Source of the DNA: Protostelium mycophagum
Taxonomy: Eukaryota > Evosea > Variosea > Protosteliida > Protosteliaceae
Assembly: GCA_002081555.1 (NCBI GenBank)
Contig: MZNV01002250.1
Span: 1-29,340, forward strand
Length of the DNA stretch: 29,340 nt
Direction of reading: 5' to 3'
The notes under the pieces: generated by a model
What the model was told of the DNA's origin: nothing
The model's database searches: none
What the model saw: only the letters and a program-made list of their open reading frames with translations
Position numbers and translations under genes: made by a program
Part shown: piece by piece, positions 23,392 to 29,340 of the stretch
How positions within the stretch are numbered: position 1 is the first letter of the stretch
How the letters are laid out: every line of letters begins with the position of its first letter

Positions 23392-25083
23392 ATGAAGGCC
23401 ACAAGTATCATCTTGACCCTTGTCGTCCTCCTTTCTGCTGTTGAGGCAACGAAAAGAGCAACACCTCGCCTGCCCAAATGGCATCAACTTGAGGGCTACA
23501 CATTCGAGCAGTGAGTCATATGAAGTTCGTCAGAAACCTACTTTCAGTTCTCATCATAATAAAAAAGAAACGACTGATTTGATATCTAGATTTCTTAGCG
23601 ATCACAATAAGGCCTATGCTGCCGATGAATACGAACTCCGTAAGAGTTTGTTCGGGAAGTCTCTTGCGACTGTTAAGGAACACAACAACGATGCTTCTCA
23701 GACCTACAAGCGTGGAATCAATCACCTCTCTGACTGGACTCCCGAGGTACATTTTTTGAGCATCATTTTGATCGCCCTTTGATTGTGATTCCTTCCGCTC
23801 AGGTTATGTTTGGTGCATTGTCTGAACACCTTTAAGGAATTCAGAGCCACCTTGGGCTATGACAAGCAGTTGGGACGTCAGCAGAGATCAAAGCGCGCTA
23901 AGGTCAGTGTAATGAACGTGGACATCCAATTCTGATTCTGACACCTATCAGACCCCCATCGTCGACAAAAATGAGGACCTCTCCGCACTTCCTACCCGCG
24001 TCGACTGGCGTGAATCTGGTGTTATCTCTGATGTAAAGGACCAGGGCAGGTGATATGATTCAATTCCCGATCACTTTTTCATTTCCTTCAGATGCGGATC
24101 ATGCTGGACCTTTGGAGCTGCTGAAAGCATCGAGTCACATTACGCCATTCAGACCGGATTTCTCCAAGATCTGTCCCAGCAGCAGATCTTAGATTGCGTT
24201 CCCAACACGTTATCTTGCGGTGGAACTGGCGGTTGCCTCGGTGGTACCGCTGAGCTCGTCTTTGAAACACTCGTACAGACAGGTAATTATTTTCATTTGA
24301 ATGAAAATGACACGTTGTAGTTGGAGGATTAGCTTCAGAGTGGACATACCCTTACCGCAGCTATTACGCACAGAACTTCACTTGTGCTTTTGACAACTTG
24401 AAGACAAGACCCGCTGCGCACCTCACTGGTCACGTGGTCCTCCCTACCAACGAGGTATGATGACGTCATCTTACTATAAATGTCTGATCCAAATGCCTCG
24501 ATGTTTTCTCCAAAAGACTGCAGCAATATCGCGTATAGCCACAAAAAGCAACACAAAGTTGCGGCAGAGCCGCAGAAGACAAACACAACAGCAGAGACTT
24601 TGTCCAAAATAATCTATCTCCATATTAAACTCTGCCAGTACGCCGCCGTCATGAAGGCGTTGGCCGCCGTCGGACCTCTTGCCGTGAACGTTGACGCTTC
24701 TGCGTGGTCATCCTATGAGAGCGGAGTCTTCAGTGGGTGCGACGTGAAGCAAAACATTGACATAAACCACGTTGTGCAGCTTGTTGGCTACGGAACTGAC
24801 CCCAAGCACGGAGATTACTGGATTGTACGTAACAGGTGTGTGAAATTTCCATGAAATTTCAATGAATCTTGGAGTATTTTTGAAGGATTTCTGATGTGTT
24901 TGAAGCTGGGGTCCAAAATACGGAGAGCAAGGTTATATCAGAATTGCAAGAAGTGCGACACCACAGTGTGGCATTGACAAGACCCCTTTAGATGGCACTG
25001 GATGTGCCGGAGGACCCTCCACTCAGACTGTTTGCGGAACTTGTGGAATATTATTTGATGTCAGCTACCCCAAGATCCTCTAA
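23392..25083 (+). CDS. Papain-family (C1A) cysteine protease, secreted or lysosomal
   Basis: Nine exons from the ATG at 23392 to the TAA at 25083. A signal peptide ('MKATSIILTLVVLLSAVEA') is followed by an I29 inhibitor propeptide with a variant ERFNIN pattern ('EYELRKSLFGKSLATVKEHN') and 'GINHLSDWTPEEF'. The mature enzyme keeps all catalytic residues: the oxyanion Gln and active Cys in 'DQGRCGSCWTFG', His in 'INHVVQLVGYG', and Asn in 'VRNSWGPKYG'. Several Cys pairs at the C-terminus ('CGIDKT', 'VCGTCG') suggest extra disulfides. Likely role: protein digestion in food vacuoles or lysosomes. One 3' splice site is GTTGTAG (24312-24318), the octamer discussed elsewhere. The 184-nt intron at 24455-24638 carries the shared hairpin element. 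Confidence 0.93.
24455..24638 (+). other. Long intron B with conserved GC hairpin
   Basis: A 184-nt GTATGA...CCAG intron in the protease gene. At 24559-24580 it reads TTGCGGCAGAGCCGCAGAAG followed by AC. Over 21 bases this differs at a single base from the element in intron A of the unrelated minus-strand gene, and both are in sense orientation. The rest of the two introns shows no extended similarity. This pattern fits a conserved intronic RNA structure or a decayed intron-borne repeat. Confidence 0.7.
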
Positions 25084-25439
25084 GATGTTATAAAAATGTG
25101 AAAATTGAACTGTGTTTGTACGTTTGTAAAATTCGAATGCCAAATCTGCGAAATGAATCTGGCATGTTCATCAAGAAAATATTATGTGCAAGCCAAAACC
25201 TTTCATTTTGAAGGAAGAAGGTTGCCGTGACGACTGAGCTCTGTACGCTTGTGCCGAATTATCAAAGAAACCTCCAAAGGGGATCACGCACAAACCGTGC
25301 GTAACGGCACGGTTTATCTGGCATTCCGGTTAACTGGGCATCGTCGACGGTAATAACCGCGAGGATCGGCAATGTGTCACGGGGGCATGTACGCACCGAC
25401 GGGGTTTCTCAGTCTTGCTTTTCATAAACAACAAACTGA
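25084..25439. other. Intergenic region with a perfect hairpin
   Basis: About 356 bp between the protease stop and the kinase start. It holds no gene I can support. The notable structure is AAACCGTGC-GTAACG-GCACGGTTT at 25292-25315, a perfect 9-bp stem with a 6-nt loop, in a patch richer in GC than its surroundings (25290-25400). Confidence 0.5.
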
Positions 25440-26325
25440 ATGGAGTTGAGGACATACGGCTTCAGAGCCATCACCAAAATTAACGAGGGTTCTAACGGTA
25501 TCATCTTGACTGCCATCGACACGGCACATAAGAGAGAGGTAGCCTTAAAGAAGATCTCAAAAATGGGTATGATTCGAAGTATCAGAATCAACAACGAGAT
25601 TATCGCCAATGAGTATATGGAAGGCGACGAGGGTGTTTGTAAATACTACGGTTACATTGAGCTGCCAGAGGACGTTGTGAGTCCTTAAAGTGCGAAATAC
25701 TTCTAACGTACAAAGTATCTGGTGATGGATTACATCCCAGGAAAGGACTTGTTCTCATTGTTGGAATCGCGGAATTTCCGACCACTTCAAGAACGTCATG
25801 TGAAGACGATAATCAAACAAATTGCTCGGACTCTCGCTTCTTGTCACAAAAAAGGCATCGCACATCACGACGTCAAACTGGAGAATGTGAGACCTCATCA
25901 TCATTCGACTTTCCAAAGGCTCACCTAAACAGATCATGATGGATCACGCCAGAAATCGAGCCGCCCTGATCGACTTTGGCCTCTGCTCTTTTTTCGACAC
26001 AAACTCGAGAGAACAACCGTCTTTTAACACGTGTGGCTCGATCGAGTATCTATCCCCAGAGGCAATCACATGCACCGCTTACCATGCAACGCGGAATGAT
26101 GCGTGGGCTCTTGGCGTGGTGACATACTGTCTTCTCTTTGGAAAATTTCCGTACGCCGTGGACGATGTGGTGCGGAAGTTCGGGCACCCATTCACAACGG
26201 GGGTCACCAGTGTCCCTTTGCCGGGCAACGACGTGGCCGTGGTGAGCGAGGAATATCGAAGGAGGCTTTCAAGGTTGCTGTGCTTAGATTCTTCGAAGAG
26301 AGCGACGGTCAGCATCATGCTTTGA
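25440..26325 (+). CDS. Small serine/threonine protein kinase (CAMK/SNF1-like)
   Basis: Three exons (about 25440-25681, 25717-25888, 25934-26325) encode a kinase domain with almost nothing else, about 268 residues. Motifs: 'INEGSNGIILTA' (glycine loop with the first Gly changed to Asn), 'REVALKKI' with the ATP lysine, 'GIAHHDVKLEN' (HRD as HHD; Asp, Lys and Asn kept), 'LIDFGLCSFF', 'GSIEYLSPEA' (APE as SPE), and 'DAWALGVVTYCLLFGKFPY'. The last two are typical of CAMK/AMPK-group kinases. Catalytic residues are present, so it is probably active. There is no regulatory tail or signal peptide, so it should be cytosolic. It stands tail-to-tail with the RING gene, about 126 bp apart. Confidence 0.88.
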
Positions 26326-26451
26326 GGCATGAAGAACATGTACATAAAGTTCGAATTCATTGCGTCCTCTTGAGATAAAAATTCCACAAGAAAAATACGA
26401 TATATATTGCCATAAGAGAGCTCTTTAATCAATTGCCAAGAAAGTAGAATT

Positions 26452-28168
26452 TTATACAACAGAAGGTGCCACCTCGCTTGGTGACGTCACGGGGGGTAAT
26501 GATTGTGATTCAACCTCGCGATGAGTAGTTGTAGACTCGACATGGTTCTCCGCATCTTTTGACTTTGGCTTCTCATCCTCCCCATCTATGGATTTCTTAC
26601 AGAAGGGGCAAGTTTTGTTCTGTTGCAGCCACTATGAGGTTCAGCAAAATTTCATGGAAAAATCAACAAAATTCTGACCTTCATGACACATTCACCATGG
26701 AAGTGATGTTTGCATCTCAAAAACCTCAGTTCCTCGCCCTCTTCATAATCCCCAAGACAAATCGCACAACTAAACATGTCATCCCACACGTCAATAACAT
26801 CTACAACTCACTTTGCATCTTCTGATCTGATGGTGTAGGGGCTCATAGAGGTGAGGTTGCTCTCGTCGACTGGCGTGTATTTCACGGTGGTGGTCATTTT
26901 CTTTATCTCTCTTTTGCTGGCTTTTTTGACTTGTTGTCCTCGATTTAGCCAGCTTGGGCATAAGCAATAGACTACCAACCCTAAAAGTAGTCAATTTATT
27001 TTTATTCCATATCTTTTCTGAAAAATATAAAAAAGAATACAGAAATCGGGAAAATTGATTTGAATTTTTATTTAAATAAGATCTTACCAATTGGGAGAGA
27101 ACAACAGCATAATAGTACGGGTATACAGAAAGCAATGAGATGTACAATAGATACAGAGAAGGCTGCATAATATAATATTCCTATCTCGTGGGACTGTAAC
27201 ACGTCATCATCTAAAAAATATATATTTTCAGAGTCTTTTAAAAACAAAAAATATAGAAGGTGAAAGACTCACGCAAGGCTTGGTCTCAAAAGTCCAAATG
27301 AGACCCAATAAGCTCCACACAAGCCAAATTAGATGAGAGAACCTTCCAATGATGTAGAGACTCATAATGTTTCTTAATCTCCTCTCCGTCATGATCTCAT
27401 TTCGATCTCTCGGGAGTTTATATTTCAGAGTTGAAGTGATAATCAACATGACAGATTGGATTATGAGTTGAACCACAATCCAATGCTGGATGCGGACGGA
27501 TTTAGACTCGCAAGAGAATCTTTCTGGGTCTTGAAAATCTTCTAAAAGTGTTAAAATCAATTCGATGATCATGAAAAAAGCTGTACAGCAGAGTCCCCAA
27601 TATTTAGTGCTGTGCCATAGAAGAAATATTTCCTCAAATTTTATTGAAAAAGAATGAGATGTCCGTTTAAAACAATGATATAGGCACTCACTGTGTGGGA
27701 AAATCTTCTTACTGTGAAGAGAAAGCGCAATGACAAAGAGGATGTTTGAGAGGAGGAACCATACTGATTCTAGAAAGGTGCCTCTTCTCCATATCGGCAC
27801 TTGATTCTGATCTGTTAAAATGCGAGGAAGTCCCGAGCCAGAACGAGAGAGTGACTCTAGAGTGTATACACGGTGTCCATTTTCATCCAGTAATGGAGGC
27901 TCTTCGACGTTTTCTTCTGCAACATCGATAACATGCTCTGGCTGTGAAGAATTACTGAATGATATCCATTAAGTATGAATCACAAAGACTTGATTTTGAA
28001 ATGAATGATTGTTGATACCTCTGCGGGTTGGCTCATTTGAGTTGTTCCATCTTCTATGGAGGCCTCTGGTTCTTCCCTCTGCTCTCTATTCTCATCCTCT
28101 GTTAAGACTGGCAGGTCAACAGAGGACATGAGGGGGTTACTCTCCTCTTCTTCACGTTGAGAGGACAT
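26452..28168 (-). CDS. Multi-pass membrane RING-H2 ubiquitin ligase (RIE1-like layout)
   Basis: Starts at ATG 28168 and ends at TAA 26452, with about seven exons. The N-terminus is acidic and cytosolic ('[14 protein letters not shown]'). Four or five membrane helices follow (from '[17 protein letters not shown]' to '[16 protein letters not shown]'), with a cysteine-rich 'CCCSLPIG' after the last. The C-terminus has a RING-H2 finger: '[14 protein letters not shown]', '[14 protein letters not shown]', '[10 protein letters not shown]', with all eight zinc ligands visible. This order (acidic head, several helices, CCC motif, RING-H2 tail) matches plant RIE1-type E3 ligases. Expected role: ubiquitination at an internal membrane. 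The intron just before the RING begins GTGAGTTGTAGAT and carries the repeated octamer at its donor. Confidence 0.87.
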
Positions 28169-28965
28169 GTTGTATGTATTTTATGGGTTATGATAATTTG
28201 TGTGGGCTTTGCATTCATCCAACACCAGGAAATTTCGGGCGAATCCTGCCGATTTTGACCCAAAGATCGTCTGCAAAAAAATGTGGGGGTATCACTTGGG
28301 CATACGAAACTGTGCTAGGGGATAAATTTGCTTCCAGTTTTCCAAACAAAAGTGTCATTGCAGTTTGAATTGTTATGTGATGCAACAAAGAATTAAGCGT
28401 CAAATGGTTGTAGAATCATGGATTGTTATTACAGGGCAACCTTGAGATAAACATGCCCTGTCAGTTTACAAGTTAGGAAATTCATACAGAACAGCTGTCT
28501 AAATTCCTTAAGGAACACAATGTTTATTTTTGAGCAATAAGCAAAAATCCAGAACTTTTGCAGAGAATAGAACTTCAATAATTTTATTGAAATGCATGAT
28601 CCAAAAATAGTTGTGTAGGAGTTGTGCCATCTTGTAAACTCAGAGATAAGATTTCAGCTGTGTTATAATATTTTTTATATGTATTGCAAAGGATATCACA
28701 GGCTGTCTGAATCCAACTCTCCTTCCATTTTGCAAGTTGTAAATATGTGTGGTTCATTGATGGATGTAAAACTGTTCAAATTGTTTTTTAAAAAATAATA
28801 AAGCACTTATGGATGGCAAGGCAATACATTTCACTGTTGTCAGAGAGACTGAAATATTTTCTATGGACCGCCAGAATACAGTGAGCGGCAACCGAGATAT
28901 ACACTGTGTTTGTTGCAGCAAAGTTCTTATAAAATTTGAACATTTTGTTGAAATGAAAATTGCAT
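28169..28965. other. Palindrome-rich non-coding region
   Basis: About 800 AT-rich bases between the RING gene start and the partial gene at the right edge. No frame here carries recognisable coding. Structures seen: an 8-bp inverted repeat ACAGGGCA/TGCCCTGT (28431-28438 with 28454-28461), a 12-bp perfect palindrome TTCCTTAAGGAA (28504-28515), and one GTTGTAGA octamer (28407). Confidence 0.45.
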
Positions 28966-29266
28966 CACTCAATAAAGGTGTATTGTCGTGCAAAAATAAA
29001 AGAGTTGCCTCTTTCAGTGGCTATATAACATAAATAATTGAATTATTTTGTCAAAAAATTGTTCATCAACTCACCTTTAACAGTTTCTCTAGGCACAATA
29101 TAGTATTCAAGTTGCTTGCCTGCAGTTAACACTTTGACACTGTCTGTAAAATATTTTCATTTCATTTTATTTTTTGAATGTATAACAACTTATCTTTGAT
29201 TTTTTGTTGAGGTGAGCGGCTTTTATTGCGTTGTCAACAGTGGAAATAGCGGTTAACACAGATCTC
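28966..29266 (-). CDS. C-terminal exons of a repeated small-protein family, partial
   Basis: Three exons on the minus strand ending in TGA at 28966-28968. The first begins at an acceptor near 29266 and encodes 'RSVLTAISTVDNAIKAAHLN'; the second encodes 'KVLTAGKQLEYYIVPRETVK'; the last 'TERGNSFIFARQYTFIE'. Its first exon matches the fragment at 1753-2004 in protein and DNA, with four or five base changes in about 45. Anything upstream lies in or beyond the last 75 bp, where no further coding exon is clear. Family and function unknown. Confidence 0.45.
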
Positions 29267-29289
29267 TGATATTATCTGTGGTAAGAAGC

Positions 29290-29340
29290 ATGCAATAATT
29301 CAAATTTTTGGCACATTATTAAGAAGCCAAATTATTGCAT
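29290..29340. repeat. Inverted repeat at the window edge
   Basis: ATGCAATAATT at 29290-29300 is the exact reverse complement of AATTATTGCAT at 29330-29340, with a further TGGC/GCCA pairing inside. It may be an intronic hairpin of the adjacent gene or one end of a small element cut by the window. Confidence 0.5.

Noticed and set aside
24455-24638. C/D-box snoRNA reading of intron B (ATGATGA near the 5' end)
   Set aside because: The C-like box lies at the donor, no matching D box or terminal stem is placed correctly, and introns A and C lack it.
1-29340. Retroelements, DNA transposons, tRNA, rRNA and CRISPR arrays
   Set aside because: No reverse transcriptase, integrase, transposase, long terminal repeats, tRNA cloverleaf or spaced repeats were seen on reading both strands.

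Overview
This is a gene-dense stretch of eukaryotic nuclear DNA. Nearly every gene is broken by many GT-AG introns, mostly about 28-60 nt, with a few of about 90-200 nt. Genes lie on both strands with gaps as short as about 45 bp, and no operon signals or bacterial-type genes are seen. The gene set (tyrosine-kinase-type receptors, ELMO-domain protein, papain-like protease, RING-H2 membrane ligase, LRR, ankyrin and PARP-like proteins) points to a free-living unicellular eukaryote. My best inference is an amoebozoan, perhaps protostelid-like; that placement is a guess from gene content.

Layout. 1-1166 (-): unknown multi-exon protein leaving the window at its 3' end. 1753-2004 (-): fragment of a small repeated protein family whose second copy lies at 28966-29266. 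2097-8891 (-): a long many-exon locus with N-terminal leucine-rich repeats, a long acidic and Ser/Thr/Pro-rich disordered middle, and a C-terminal PARP-like domain; splice phases fit one transcript. 8892-9747: mostly non-coding, with one doubtful tiny gene. 9748-10850 (-): ankyrin protein with an F-box-like N-terminus. 11120-12640 (-): ELMO-domain protein with a hydrophobic N-terminus. 12686-18024 (-) and 18293-23278 (+): two head-to-head receptors with signal peptide, beta-helix ectodomain of Pmp-like GGG/FxxN repeats, one membrane helix and a kinase domain. The minus one has all catalytic motifs; the plus one has GFG for DFG and no glycine loop, so it is a predicted pseudokinase. 23392-25083 (+): secreted papain-family protease. 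25440-26325 (+): small Ser/Thr kinase. 26452-28168 (-): multi-pass RING-H2 ligase with plant RIE1-like layout. 28169-28965: palindrome-rich non-coding DNA.

Three sequence-level patterns cut across genes. (1) All three introns of 175-196 nt, in two unrelated loci, carry the same GC-rich hairpin in the sense orientation. (2) The octamer GTTGTAGA/TCTACAAC occurs about 30 times (about one expected), 20 of them between 2845 and 7641, as 3' splice sites, as coding sequence and inside introns. (3) The palindrome TGAAATTTCA recurs in introns of the plus-strand genes. The receptor/pseudokinase pair and the intronic hairpin are the best candidates for something undescribed.
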